DNA of 64,000 bases from Rostratula benghalensis (GCA_013399305.1 VXAI01000137.1:1831894-1895893); one strand, 5' to 3'. Numbered from the stretch's first letter, positions 1 through 11,912 are shown. Translations and numbers: made by a program. The notes: a model not told the origin generated them from the letters alone.

Positions 1-1574
1 CTCACCATCCTCTTGATAATCAAAAGAGCGTTTATAATGGCAGGGACAAATACACTTCTGAAAGCAAAATGAAGAGCCTAAATAAAAAAAAAAATAAATC
101 ACAGAACAGGAGGTTCATCCCACTCACTCTTTCATATTTCATTATTTGATAGCATCAGAAGATGAGTCCATCAGAGCTGCTTGGGCAAAGGCAAACAGGA
201 GTGTGTCTGATCAATATTTATTAATACTTTCAAAGACAAGGCAGGCCAAGTTGAGCAGACTTCGTAATGGAGTGAATAATTACTCATGCAAATAGGGTTT
301 GGCCGAAGGCAACGCCATGCCAGAGCGGCAGGTTTTTTTAATTGCACCCAATTAAAAATGCATACCTTTCGCTGCTCTCTCTCTTTTTTTTTTTTACTTT
401 CGTAGGAAATTTTTAATTAAAAAATAATCTGATCCTGAAAAGAGCGAGAGATGAATCCTGTGTATCTCAGGTGCTGAATTCTTCTTTAGTCCCAGATTGG
501 GGACGGGCTGAAAGGGAAGGCAGCTGAAAGGACTTGGGGTAAAGGTGGGTTTGTGTGGCTGAGCTTATCTGGTGAGAGGTCTGAGCTGCAGATGGAGCAG
601 CTTTAGTTCTTACTCCTTCTCATGGGGTGCTCTATCACCTTGGGAAGGTGACACGAGTCCTGTGCTTTGGAGCAAAGACTTCCCATCTCTAGAAAGATCA
701 CCCCATCCAAGATCTCCTCTCTGCCATTTGGTGGGAAAGCGAGCCAGAGCTGGCAAAGGTAGAACCTCGTTTGACATCTGCTCAGCCTAAATTCCCTGAA
801 GGTGATCAATGTTTCCTAAGTCCAGGTGTTTACCTTGGCCACCTTACTGGGTTTTTGACACACTGTGTGTGCAACTGTACTCCAGATTCTGCCAGTTCCC
901 TCAAAATTAACTTTATATTAGATTTTGTGCCTGTGTGTTGAAGCATCTTGATAAATACCCAAATTTTCTGAGCCATTGAGGCTCCTGGGTGCTCAGAGAA
1001 TGAGCCACACGTGGAGGTGCCAGAAGAATGCCATAGACCCAACTGGTAGGTTGCAGCCATTCAAATTTGGGATCTGAGTTTCTGCAGGGTCCCAAGGTGC
1101 AACTATTTAATGTTGCCAACTTCAATCATCAACGTCACAGGACTAATTATAGCTCGAGAGGGGAGCTGAAATTAAAATTCATCCTTAGTCCACTGGCCCA
1201 TGGGGCTTTATCAATCCCTGCCTGTAAACAGATGTCCCTTTACCTGCTCCAGCTGAAGAACGAGCTGTGTTTTTCTGGCAGGGAGACAGTTTGCAGCAAT
1301 GTCAGTGTTACCCAGGAGGATGAGTCTGAGCCTCTGCTGTGCCTTTGTGACCTGCCACTGCATTGCTGCCTCTGAAACTGCACCAGATCTGCTGGGTTTT
1401 GGTGGGTATGTGTCCACCTGCAAGAGAAACCAAGATTTAAGGAATATCTACCAGCATGGCAGGAGGTGGGATGAACACAAAGGCCGTACCATGATGTGCT
1501 CCTGAGCCTGGTCTTGTTTTTTTCATGCCAAGAGGTTCTCAGGGAGTTCCTGTGTGTCTCAGGAGAGTCAGGTG

Positions 1575-1962
1575 TCACCCACCCTTTAAGTATTTATAGG
1601 TGTTGATCAGATCCCCCCTCAGTTGTCTCTTCTCCAAACTAAAAAGACCCAAGCACCTCAACTTTTCCTTGTAAAAGTGGTGCTCCAGGCCCCTCATCTT
1701 GGTGCTCCTCTGCCTTACCCTCTCCAGTAGTTCCCTGTCATTCTTGAACTGGGGAGCCCAGAACTGGACACAGGACTCCAGATGGGGCCTCACCAGGGCA
1801 GAGTGAAGGATGAGGATGACTTCCCTTCACCCTGCTGGTCACACTCTTCCTGATGCCTCCCAGGATGCCATTGGCCTTCTGGACAACCAGGGCACATTGC
1901 TGGCTCATGGTCATCCTGATGTCCACCAGGATTCCCAGGTCTTTTTCCTCAGAGCTAGAATC
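1575..1962 (-). mobile_element. CR1 LINE fragment (internal)
   Basis: On the minus strand it encodes the C-terminal part of CR1 ORF2, with EEKDLGILVD, QCALV.KANGILG and [19 protein letters not shown]. Frameshifts and the lack of a 3' terminus show it is a broken piece. Confidence 0.92.
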
Positions 1963-2727
1963 CTGATTCCCCTTCTGCTGCATAACCTCTAGGCAAATGT
2001 TTTCCGAGAGCCACAAAATCCCCTCCTGCTTTCAAACCTCAATCAGTTTGGAAGGTGTGTGGAGGGGGGTTGGAGTGAGAGAAAAATTCTCAAAGGAGCC
2101 CAGCAGCTCTCACAAGTTCCACCTCTCCCACCTGGGATGTGGAATTGGGGCAAGTATTCCAGTCCCACATCCTTTTTTTTTTTTTTTTTCCCTGCATTTC
2201 CTGGATTGGCAGCTGCCAGAATTGCCCTGCTGCTTCCCTGGCCTGTGACACATTTTCCCTTTCAATAAATACTCGCTTAAATTCCCTTCCTTGGAAATCC
2301 ATTCTTTCACAAATGCCATTTTACATTAATTTAAACCAGCCTGCACGGCAGCCTCTATATTATGCCCTTCTCTTCAGATGATCTTTTACTTATTAAAAGA
2401 GGCACCTCAGCTCCTGGCTCAAATTTTATTGTGCATTATTTAATATTTCTTCTCTCAAATTGTATGTCTCAGTGGCATTGCAGGTCTCTGGAGTGTTGGG
2501 CTTGGAGATCTTCCCATGCTCCGTATTAGCATCTCTCTGCAAGAGGGCTTCATTAGGGATAAAAAACTCCACTTCCCTTACCCCTATGATTCCTTTCCTT
2601 TCCAGAAGCCTCCTGTTCTTGTCGGCTCAGTGAGCAGATACACATCTCTGCATCCCTATCTCCATATGTACATACAGGGACCTGTACCTACACACTGCTG
2701 TCTACCTGCTGGATACCAAACGGTGAC

Positions 2728-3290
2728 ATAGAATTATAGAATCATAGAAGCCCAGAAAGGTTTGGGTTGGAAGGGATCCTAAAGATCATCCAGTTCCAAC
2801 CCCCCTGCCCTGGGCAGGGACACCTCCCAACCAGACCAGGCTGCCCAAAGCCCCATCCAACTTGGCCTTGAACCCCTCCAGGAAGCCACAGCTTCTCTGG
2901 GCAACCTGGGCCAGGGTCTCACCACCCTCACAGCAAAGAAGTTCTTCCGAAGATGTAACCTAAATCTCCCCTCTTTCAGTTTAAAACTCTTCCCCCTCAT
3001 CCTATTGCCCCCCTCCCTCATCAAGAGTCCCTCCCCAGATTTCCTGAAGCCCCTTTAGGGACGGGAAGGGGCTCTGAGGTCCTCCTAGAGCCTCCTCTTC
3101 TCCCCCACCTCTCCCCTAACTCTCAGCCTGTCCTCACAGCAGAGGAGCTCCAACCCTCCCAGCATCTCCACGGCCTCCTTTGGCCCCACTCCAACAAGTC
3201 CATGTCCTTCTGACGTTGGTAGCCACAGAGCTGGAGGCAGCACCACAGGGGGGTCTCCCCAGAGGGGCAGATTCCCCCCTCTCTCCTCCC
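2728..3290 (-). mobile_element. CR1 LINE 3' end
   Basis: It starts with the reverse-complement 3' signature ATAGAATCATAGAA, followed by GGTTTGGGTTGGAAGGGATC and the usual CCCTGGGCAGGGACACCTCC. It runs through the end of ORF2 and is truncated at its 5' end near 3290. Confidence 0.93.
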
Positions 3291-3621
3291 CTCCTCCTGC
3301 TCCTGGGGATGCAGCTCAGGATGTGGCTTACATGTGGCTAGGAAGGAGGAGCCCTCAGTTGCCCATGGTTTATCTTTCAGCTGAGTATGGAAGAGTGTGA
3401 GGAGCAGGTTTGTGAGGCAGGGACCTGCTTGGCATCTCCTGATGCTCAGCAGGAACAGGTTTGTGCTCTCCTTGTTTAGCACCTGACGCAGCCCCTCTCT
3501 GCTGTTGGCATCACTGAATAAAAGTGAGAGTTGATGGTATTCTCCAGAAATAAAAAATCTGGAGCGTTAAGGGTTGTGATTCACCAGACTGAATTTTTTT
3601 GTTTGTTTCCTTCCTTTTCAG

Positions 3622-3859
3622 GCAGTATTACGAGATGCTCTACAACACAGCAGATGAGCTGCTAAACCTGGTGGTGGATCAAGGGGTGAAGTACACCGAG
3701 CTGGAATACATCTATGCCCTGAACTTACTGCACCGGAGCCAGACGGGTGTGGGAGACCAAACCACCCAGAACATGAGGTTGCAGCGGTTGAAGGAGATCA
3801 TTTGTGAGCAGGCTGCTATCAAACAGGCCACCAAGGACAAGAAAATCACCACCGTGTGA
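3622..3859 (+). CDS. EXOC4: EXOC4 (SEC8) terminal coding exon
   Basis: This is the last coding exon of exocyst complex component 4, a subunit of the octameric exocyst that tethers secretory vesicles to the plasma membrane. A long pyrimidine tract ending in TTTTCAG precedes the exon, and reading starts with one leftover base, then codons for [20 protein letters not shown]. The exon encodes about 78 residues and ends at TGA 3857-3859. The peptide segments [20 protein letters not shown] and the final KITTV are the conserved vertebrate SEC8 C-terminus; the TTV end resembles a class I PDZ ligand. The rest of this very large gene lies upstream of the window. The ATG at 3599 is intronic and is not a start. 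Identification rests on recognising the near-invariant C-terminus and on the LRGUK neighbour downstream. Confidence 0.96.
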
Positions 3860-5020
3860 TCTCCTCTGTGGCACTTACTAACCCAGCAGCAGGGGCTGTC
3901 AGGCTGCAGGTCCCCCACGTCTCTCTTGTAATCAAAAGCAAAAGCACCTTGTTTTCTGGGTGACATCGTAGCGGTGGGAAGGGAAAATGCTGTTTGAAAT
4001 TCGGGGTTGGGGTTGTTTTGGGGGATTTTGACATGCAATCACGTAACGCTTCTTCAACGTGCTCTCCCAAGAACGCGTTCTCCGTGCAGGAAGGGGCGTG
4101 CTGGTGGAGATTTGGGTGGGATATTTGGCTTTGCTCTATTGCTGCTGCTTTGCCTTGAGATGTAAGGCAAGCTGATGTCTGGCGGGGTGGGAAAAGAGAA
4201 GATTTCACACCGGATTAGGCCAGGGTCTTCAGGGGAAGTTCAGACCATGCTAAAGTAAATGGCATTATGACACTCCATTGCAGACCTGTTGGTCACAGGT
4301 GGGATCTTGATGGGTTTTGAAGCCTCTTTCAGCTCTACCAGTACTATTCTCCGCGGTGACAGCTGTAGACACATTAAGATTTTCTGCTCCTTCCCCTGCA
4401 AAGAGATCTAGTAGCTTATTCCTTCAGACAGCAATAAGCCAATTCTCGTAGTGGGAGGTAACATGGGTCCATTTGTTTCCACTTCGACTTGTTCATTATC
4501 ACAGAGCCATATGGCACTGGTTTCTGCAGCGTGTTCTGCACTGGATGATGGTGGATGTACGTAGGAGAAAATTGCCAATATAAGGGAATAGCGAAACTTA
4601 ATTCTCTCTTTTTTTCTTTTTTCTTTTTTTTTTTCTGAATATCTCTTTTGGGCCTACCCAGCATTTTGTAATTGTCATTTGATTTGAAGGACACCCAGGC
4701 TTCTGTAGCTCAGCACTAGGGATGAGGGAGGGGAGGAGGAGGGCAGGTCCCAGCTCTGCAGTCTCTGAGGTGTTCTCAAGCCACCATTTCTGCCCTACCT
4801 TGACCAGGTAAAGCCATCTGGTAAAAGGTTCTTTTTTGGCTGAGGCTGAGGAGTTTATACCACCCCTCCAAAGCAAGAATACACTGCACTTGTATTTCCC
4901 AAGTAAATTGTCTACCCAGCTGGGTTTGACGTGCTGAGATGGGTTCCCTCTGAGATGTGTAACTGCTTGTGTGTCGCTCTTGAAACTGCAAAATTAAAGG
5001 ATGTTTGAAGACTCTTCAAA
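3860..5020 (+). other. EXOC4: EXOC4 3' untranslated region
   Basis: Non-coding sequence follows the EXOC4 stop and is free of CR1, unlike most of the surroundings. I place its end near 5020 from the ATTAAA hexamer at 4993-4998 and the G/T-rich stretch after about 5020. The end point is an inference; an earlier or later cleavage site cannot be excluded. Confidence 0.6.
4993..4998 (+). terminator. EXOC4: candidate poly(A) signal of EXOC4
   Basis: ATTAAA, the commonest variant of AATAAA, lies about 1.13 kb after the EXOC4 stop. It is followed some 25-50 bases later by a GGGTTTTGGGGTTTTTTTTT stretch, a typical GU-rich downstream element. I saw no canonical AATAAA between the stop codon and this point. 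Confidence 0.5.
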
Positions 5021-5600
5021 GGCTCTGGGTTTTGGGGTTTTTTTTTCCTTAAGAACTGTTATTTTTGCGGTATTTAAAAGATTCCCTTCCAGATCTGAAC
5101 TCGTATGGTATCCTCCAAGGTTACATCGGTGTGGAAGTGGTCTTCTGAGTCATTCAGTCTAGTTGCAAGCTACCATTGGCCAACTGGACAAGAAGCTTCT
5201 CAACCTCCATGTTAAAAGCAGAAATCAGTAATTCTAGTTGTTAGGAACCTTTGTCCAGTTTCCATCCTCATTTTATTCATGAACCCGGTTCTCTTAAGCT
5301 CATATTGGGCACTAATTACAACACTTCCTTCTTTTCCTCGATGAATTCGCATGAGTGAGGGTGGAGAACACCATCATGGGAACACGTCTGGTGATGTGGG
5401 AGGCTTTCTGGGGTACGACATGAAATCTGTATTCACCTGCTCAAACATTGAGGTGTTCAGCAGTGCAGGTACAGGAGAGCAGGCCATTCTGCATCCAGAC
5501 TTTGGAGGAAGGTAAAGAAGCTGCTTGGTACCTGTAAGAGAGATTTCAGACCCCTTGAGGTACAGAAGTGATGTGTGAGGAGCTCTGAATTCAGACTGGG

Positions 5601-5740
5601 CTGCTGGGGCCTATTGTCAGACCATTTTTGATTCCTTTTGTCTTTACTTGCTTAATAATCTGAGATTCTGCTGCTGTGGCCTATTGTCAGACCATTTTTG
5701 ATTCCTTTTGTCTTTACTTGCTTAATAATCTGAGATTCTG
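5601..5740 (+). repeat. 70-bp tandem duplication
   Basis: Bases 5601-5670 and 5671-5740 are the same 70-bp unit with one difference visible near the start (CTGCTGGGGCC versus CTGCTGTGGCC). It is a recent direct duplication, or an assembly artefact, in intergenic DNA. Confidence 0.95.
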
Positions 5741-5979
5741 CCTTGTCCTCCCGTGGCTGATTGCAAGCTTTGCAGTCCACATTTTCCACCCACCGAGCAG
5801 CTGTGCCATGAAAGACCGCACGAAATCAAGAACATTTCGTGCTTGGGAGTCTGTTTGCTCCCAAAGCAAATTATTTAAAAGCCTCTTCTTTGAACTGCAC
5901 CTCACATTGTCCATCTCACAACCACAAGATGTCAATACAAAACCCTTGCCCATGTCTGTGCACTGACCTGAGAAGGCAT

Positions 5980-6166
5980 TTCATAGAATCATAGAATGGT
6001 TTGGGTTGGAAGGGACCTGAAGTATCATCTAGTTCCAACCCTCGCCCCCACTGTCCTGGGCAGGGACACCTCCCACCAGACCAGGTTGCTCAAAGCCCCC
6101 TCCAGCCTGGCCTTGAACCCCTCCAGGGATGGGACAGCCACAGCTTCTCTGGGCAACCTCTTCCCA
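5980..6166 (-). mobile_element. CR1 LINE 3' end (short)
   Basis: It begins TCATAGAATCATAGAATGG and ends in CTTCTCTGGGCAACCT; a typical 5'-truncated avian CR1. Confidence 0.93.
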
Positions 6167-6583
6167 GGTTTTGCTGGAATGCTGGATTGTGGGGCAGAAG
6201 AACACCCTGGCACAACCATGGAGAGAAGAGAGGCAGTGACACACAGGGACTTGCCTAGAGCCTGGTGTAAAGGACAGAAAATGTTTTGCAATTGAGGTAG
6301 CTAGGCCATAGCTTGAGTCTCTCTTTCCTCAAGTGCTCAGGCTCTCCAGTCCTCTCCAAACCTTCACAAGGAAAGTTAAAATTCTCTTTGTGTATCAGAG
6401 TGGTCACACCAAGGGCACAAAGGTTGCCAGAGGGCACAGGGAAAGACATAAGCAGCGTGTGGCAGGTAGGGACCCAGACCCTGAGCACCTTCTTTCAGCC
6501 ACCCATTGGCATCAGCTGCACAAGCTTACTTCCTGCATCCAAAGAAGATGCTTCCAGAAAGAATCCTCCTCGGCCTTTTACAA

Positions 6584-6727
6584 ATCATAGAACCATAGAA
6601 TTGTCTAGGCTGGAAGGGATCTTTAAGATCATAGAATGGTTAGAGTTGGAAGGGACCTCAAAGATCATTGAGTTCCGTTAACCCCCCTGCCATGGGCAGG
6701 GACACCTCCCAGTAGAGCAGATTGCTT
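6584..6727 (-). mobile_element. two joined CR1 3' ends
   Basis: A short CR1 3' end (GAATTGTCTAGGCTGGAAGG, 6584-6627) is interrupted by a second one (TAGAATGGTTAGAGTTGGAA, 6628-6727). Comparison with the copy at 11180-11200 shows the second piece is an insertion after TTTAAGATC. Confidence 0.8.
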
Positions 6728-7318
6728 TAGATCCTTTCTGAATATTTTTTCCTGGTCAGGTAGCTTTTGAATGCATCTAGTTTTCTTGCCAACAGGTGTT
6801 TCAGAAGTAGAACATACACAATGAAGACTATGAAGAAGTGATTGTCCTGCATAGCACAGGTGAGGCCCCACCTTGAGTGTTGTGTCCAGTTTTGGGCCCT
6901 TCATTACAAGAAAGACATTGAGGGGTTGTAGCATGTCCAGAGAAGGGCAATGGAGCTGGTGAGGGGTCTGGAGAGTTAAGTCTCATGAGGAGAGGCTGGA
7001 GAAAAAGAGTCTGAGCGGTTACTCTCTATAACTCCCTGAAAGAAGGGTGTAGCCATGGGGGCGCGGGGTGGGTGTCAGTCTCTTCTCCCAAGGAACAGGC
7101 AATTGGACAAGAGGAAGTGGCCTCAAGTTGCACCAGGGAAGGTTTAGGGTGGATATTAGGAAAAATTTCTTCACCAAAAGGGTTATCAAGCCTTGGAATA
7201 GGCTGCCCAGGAGCCAGGCAGACATAGTGCTGAGAGACATGGTTTAGGGATGGACTTGGCAGTGTTAAGTTGATGGTTGGACTCGAAGATCTTAAAGATC
7301 CCTTCCAACTAAAACAAG
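6728..7318 (+). mobile_element. CR1 composite copy A
   Basis: About 110 bases of unassigned T-rich sequence lead into a plus-strand CR1 (GGTGAGGCCCCACCTTGAGT onward). The CR1 ends in a worn 3' end with CTTAAAGATCCCTTCCAACT. The 110-base lead-in and the CR1 body recur at 11196-11690. Confidence 0.85.
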
Positions 7319-7849
7319 CCTAGAGGTCTCCAGATAGCTCATGTTTTGGCAATGCACATAGTTTTGTGCTTTCCTGCTTTCCAAGAGCACGTTAAGTAAT
7401 CAGCAGCCCCATCATCTGCAAGCAGCATTTTTTGTAATGCTAATGGTGTGGCTGCAACCCACTTGCTACCGAGCACCTGGACAATATGAGCAAGGAGGGG
7501 GCTATTTTGGCAGCCAGCCTGCCTGGAAAAAAACGAGTGTCCCCTTTCAAGGGGGTCTGTTTTGTGGGTTGGTGTTTGTTGCAAATCCTCTCTCGCTAAT
7601 AGGGGACCGAGTGGGTGGGGGAGAGATCTTCTGAGAACATTTTCTTGTTCATTAAGCTGTTATTGTGGGTAGAGCCAAGCTGTTATGTTTCATAGGAAAT
7701 AACTATTCAGACAACACGCTGGCTTATCCACCCAGGATGTCCACACACTCATAAGGACACGTCTGTGGAGCCACGCTGGGAGGCCAATCCCAAAGGTGGT
7801 TGGAAGAAGAGAGTGGTACCAACACACCACTGTCCCTGAAGAGTTTCCA

Positions 7850-8336
7850 CTCCAGCTCTGGAATCCTCAGCACAGGAAGGACATGGACCTGTTGGAGCAG
7901 GTCCAGAGGAGGCTATGAAGATGATCAGATGGATGGAGCACCTCTGCTGTGAGGACAGGCTGAGAGAGCTGGGGTTGTTCAGCCTGGAGAAGAGAAGGCT
8001 CCGAGGAGACCTTAGAGCCCTTTCCAGTCCCTCAAGGGGCTCCAGGAAAGCTGGGGAGGGACTCTTGATAGAGAGTGGAGAGATAGGATGAGAGGGGATG
8101 TTTTTAAACTGAGAGGAGAATTAGATTAGGAAGAACTTCTTTGGTGTGAGGGTGGTGAGACCCTGGCCCAGGTTGCCCAGAGAAGCTGTGGCTGCCCCAT
8201 CCCTGGAGTGGTTCAAGGCCAGGTTGGATGGGGCTTGGAGCAACCTGGTCTGGTGGGAGGTGTCCCTGCCCAGGGCAGGGGAGTGGAACTGGATGGTCTT
8301 CAAGGTCCCTTCTAACTCAAACCATTCTATGATTCA
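7850..8336 (+). mobile_element. CR1 LINE 3' half
   Basis: A plus-strand CR1 from AGGAAGGACATGGACCTGTT to its terminus CCATTCTATGATTC. The ORF2 end is frameshifted. Confidence 0.92.
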
Positions 8337-10680
8337 GCAGAAGCACAAGTCTCCTGAAAGCACCAGTCCTTAGTAAACTTTGTGTCACTACCTGGCCAGC
8401 ATTTATTTTTCCTTTCCGTGGTGTGTCATTGCTTGGTAACTCTTTCTCCATCCCAGCCTGCAGAACCCAGTCACACCGAAAGGGCTTCTGTAACACATTC
8501 ACAGTGGAAGATGGTTTCCCAAAGGGACCAAACCACACCACACATGGGTGTTGCAAATTGTGCCATGACCCAGGAACCCCCTTTATCTCCTTGGCTGTGC
8601 ACAGCACCACTTACCCACTTCTGCCCTGAAGGAAGGACCCAGTCCTCAGTCCTGTACCTTCTTAGGAGACCACACACAACATCTCAGGTTCTGTTCTCTG
8701 CACCATTTCTGGCCTACAAGTGGTTCCACAATCCAGACACAATGGTTTCTGGACAAGGCTTAGAGATTTTTGTTTTCTAAACCAACATGAGACACTGTCA
8801 GCTCTGCCAGTTAGAGAGCAATCATTACACGGATGCAGCCCTTTGGTGCTTAAAGAGACAAGGAAATACTTCTCCAGACTACAAAAACTAAACATTTTCA
8901 TGGAGGGCTGTAAAAGTTCATGAGGGCTTCACAATTTCCTCTTTACAGCCTCATAATCTTTATAGGGTTTTAATTAGCACAGTATTTTGAAGCCTGTGCC
9001 AGACACGAGAGCAGAAGCGGAAGGTAAAGCAAATTGCTCCGGTTCTTTTCACGGCTGTGTATGAATCTCCAGCTCGTCCTCTCCCCAGTGCCCCCTCCCT
9101 CTTGACATCCTTTTAAGGATGATATAAGCCTGACAGATATACATACATATAGACAGAGAGAATGCTATCATGGTGTGGGTGCCCCCCAACCTGATGATCT
9201 GCCGTACACGTTATGAGTGCAGGGCCCTTCAGCGTCTGGAAAGGTTTGGTGAGGAGCCATTCCTCTGAGACTCTCTTTTTGCCTTCTATTGGGCTGCGGG
9301 GTTTGGGGTTTTTTCTTTATTAGATGTTATTTTATTATTAGGAGTCATAATTGCAAATTTCTTTTTGAATATGGTAGACGGCACGAAAAGGGAGGGCACT
9401 CAGACAGGGAGTGGGGGAGAGCTGCCAAGAGGAAATTAGCATTGCAGTACTGTTGATTGTGTTCCTCTTAGACAAGTGGGGAGCTTTTTTAGAATTGGGG
9501 GGGGAAGAGAGTCATTTTTCTGAGCTGAGATACAAAGAATTCACAGGAAGGGTCACTTGCACACTGATCCTTAGCCCTGAGGATTCCCACAGTGGAAGAT
9601 GCCCAAGCCCCCTCCATCACTGCAGACCTTGGCCACCAAAGCTGACTGTGCTCTAATTTCGGGAATTTATAACCCAAGGATTCATCTTCCCGCACTTGAA
9701 ATACCCAGTGACCCACATCAATTATATCACAGCAGTAACTTGAGCCTGGGGCAAAGGCTGGCTGTCCACCGCTGTGTCTGTGCATGGCAGGGGATGTTCT
9801 GCCCTGAAGAGTTTCCACTCCAAACAGGCGCGACGGATGATAAACTGGAAAGGAAGCCGAGAAGTCAAACGTTTTTCCCCGGGCCACGGTCCCCGGTGTC
9901 CTGGCCCTGCTCCCTCATTACTGGGCAGAGCCATCGTGTCAATCCAAGCTGGAGCTGCCTCTGCCCTGCAGTTCACGTTCCAGCTTTTGGCATCGAAGCG
10001 GGAGCGTGCTCAGAAACGAGGCATTTTATTTTGTTTTATTTTCCGTTCCTTCCTTTGCTGATTGGATTTAACAACTGAGCCAGGGAGGAAAAAAAAAAAA
10101 AAAAAAAAAGGAAAAAACCCAGGTCGCTGCGGCCAGCATATAATCATTAAATTTGCTTTTGCTTTGGGATGACCTGTGTGAAATTCATCAGGAGCGATTT
10201 ATTGGTAAGTTCATTGCATCGGTGTTCATTATTTACTCTGTTAGGCTTAGGCACAGCGGCAATCAGTGGAGAAAATTGGACTGTTAGGGCCTTGGACTTC
10301 ACTGTATGTAATTTCCTCCACTGAGTTGCAGCATGAAATATATTTGGCACAGACAAATCGCCCCTGCGGCTCAGCGTGCTCATCTGCTGGCGCCCGGCCA
10401 TCACCGTGGCTTCCCCGAATCAGAGAGGTGAAAACAGGTCTGGGGAAAAGAAAAAAAAACCAAAAAAAACAGAAAGCAGCCTGAATCCTGACACACACAC
10501 ACCCCCTCCGGGGCTGAGCACTTCCCAAGGCCTGTGGTGACTTAAATGAATGTCACGGTTATTTTTCATGCCTCTGCCACCCAGCTGAGGCAAAGCGACC
10601 GCTCTCGCGCCTGGCAAAGTCTTCCTCCTCCATCTCTGGGCTCTGCCAAGCACAAAGAGGGCAAGCCTGAGCCGAGTGGT

Positions 10681-10822
10681 TCATAGAATCATGGAATGGT
10701 TTGAGTTGGAAGGGACCTTCAAAGATCATCTAGTTCCAACACCATAGGCAGGGACACCTCCCACTAGAAGGTTGCTCAAAGCCCCATCCAGCCTGGCCTT
10801 GAACACCTCCAAGGATGGGGTT
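10681..10822 (-). mobile_element. CR1 LINE 3' end (short)
   Basis: TCATAGAATCATGGAATGGT at the left edge and CTTGAACACCTCCAAGGATG at the right; strongly 5'-truncated. Confidence 0.9.
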
Positions 10823-11069
10823 CAGGGACTAAAATCCAGGGGATCCACAAGAGAGAGACTGATGGAGAACGAGTGGTATTTGTATTACACAGATTATGTA
10901 TTCCTGGTCATCAAGAGGAAGATGCAAGAGGAACCAGATGGGAGATGAAACACCTTTCTGCAGGTCTTTCCTTCCCTTGGTAGCTCTACAGTTTGCTGGC
11001 CCCCTGCCCAAGAAGACCAACACCATCTTGGCCTCTATCACCAATAGTGTGCCCAGCAGGTCTGGGGGC

Positions 11070-11195
11070 AGTGACTGTCCCCCTGTACTGGGCACTGGTG
11101 ATGCCCCACCTCAAGTTCTGGGCCCAGTTTTGGGCTCCTCACTACAAGAAAAGACATTGAGATGCTGGAGTGGGTCTAGTTTGGAAGGAACCTTT
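11070..11195 (+). mobile_element. CR1 fragment
   Basis: CTGTACTGGGCACTGGTGAT through GACATTGAGATGCTGGAG is the CR1 ORF2 C-terminal region on the plus strand. It breaks off at about 11178, where an inverted CR1 3'-end scrap (TAGTTTGGAAGGAACC) begins. Confidence 0.8.
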
Positions 11196-11690
11196 AAGAT
11201 CCTTTCTGAATATTTTTTTTTTTTCCTGGACAGGTAATTTTTGAATGCATCTAATTTTCTTGCCAACAGGTATTTCAGAAGTAAAACAATGAAGATTATG
11301 AAGAAGTGAGTGTCACGCTCAGCACTGGTGAGGCCCCACCTTGAGTGTTGTGTCCAGTTTTGGACCCCTCACCATAAAAAAGACATTGAGGGGCTGTAGT
11401 GTGTCCAGGGAAGGGCAATGGAGCTGGTGAGGTGTCTGGAGCACAAGTCTTGTGAGGAGCAGCTGAGGGAGATGGGGGTGTTCAGCCTGGAGAAAAGGGG
11501 GTTGAGGGGAGACCTTCTGGATCTCTACAACTCCCTGAAGGGAGGGTGTAAGCTAGGGGGGGTCAGTCTCTTCTCCCAAGGAACAAGCAATAGGACAAGA
11601 GGAAACAGCCTCAAGTTGCACCAGGGGCGTTTAGGGAGAATATTAGGAAAAATGTTTACACTGAAAGGGTTTTCAAGGGCTGTTGAAAGA
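11196..11690 (+). mobile_element. CR1 composite copy B
   Basis: It repeats copy A of 6728-7318: GATCCTTTCTGAATATTTTT, CTTGCCAACAGG, AATGAAGATTATGAAGAAGT, then a plus-strand CR1 body. It is cut at about 11690 by the next CR1. Confidence 0.85.
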
Positions 11691-11699
11691 GAGGAGATC

Positions 11700-11912
11700 T
11701 AGATTAGATCTTAGGAAGAACTTCTTTGGTGTGAGGGTGGTGAGACCCTGTCCCAGGTTGCCCAGAGAAGCTGTGGCTGCCCCATCCCTAGAGGGGTTCA
11801 AGGCCAGGTTGGAGGGGGCTTGGAGCCACCTGGTCTGGTGGGAGGTGTCCCTGCCCAGAGACATGAAGACTTTTAAGGTCCCTTCCAACCCAAACCATTC
11901 TGTGATTTCAGG
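11700..11912 (+). mobile_element. CR1 LINE 3' end
   Basis: CTTAGGAAGAACTTCTTTGG to CCATTCTGTGATTTC is the 3' end of a different CR1 subfamily from the piece on its left, joined head to tail. Confidence 0.9.

Larger units (their letters stand above)
1..3621 (+). other. EXOC4: EXOC4 last intron (3' part)
   Basis: The sequence upstream of the terminal exon should be intron because the preceding EXOC4 exons are not in the window. It holds two antisense CR1 fragments (1575-1962 and 2728-3290). An AT-rich stretch at about 330-430 contains several TAATT/AATTA homeodomain-type cores. I see no exon in the rest. Confidence 0.75.

Noticed and set aside
9489..10078. Open frames of 130-160 codons on both strands
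   Set aside because: No recognisable motif, no splice or promoter context, and overlapping frames on both strands; they look like chance frames in GC-richer DNA.
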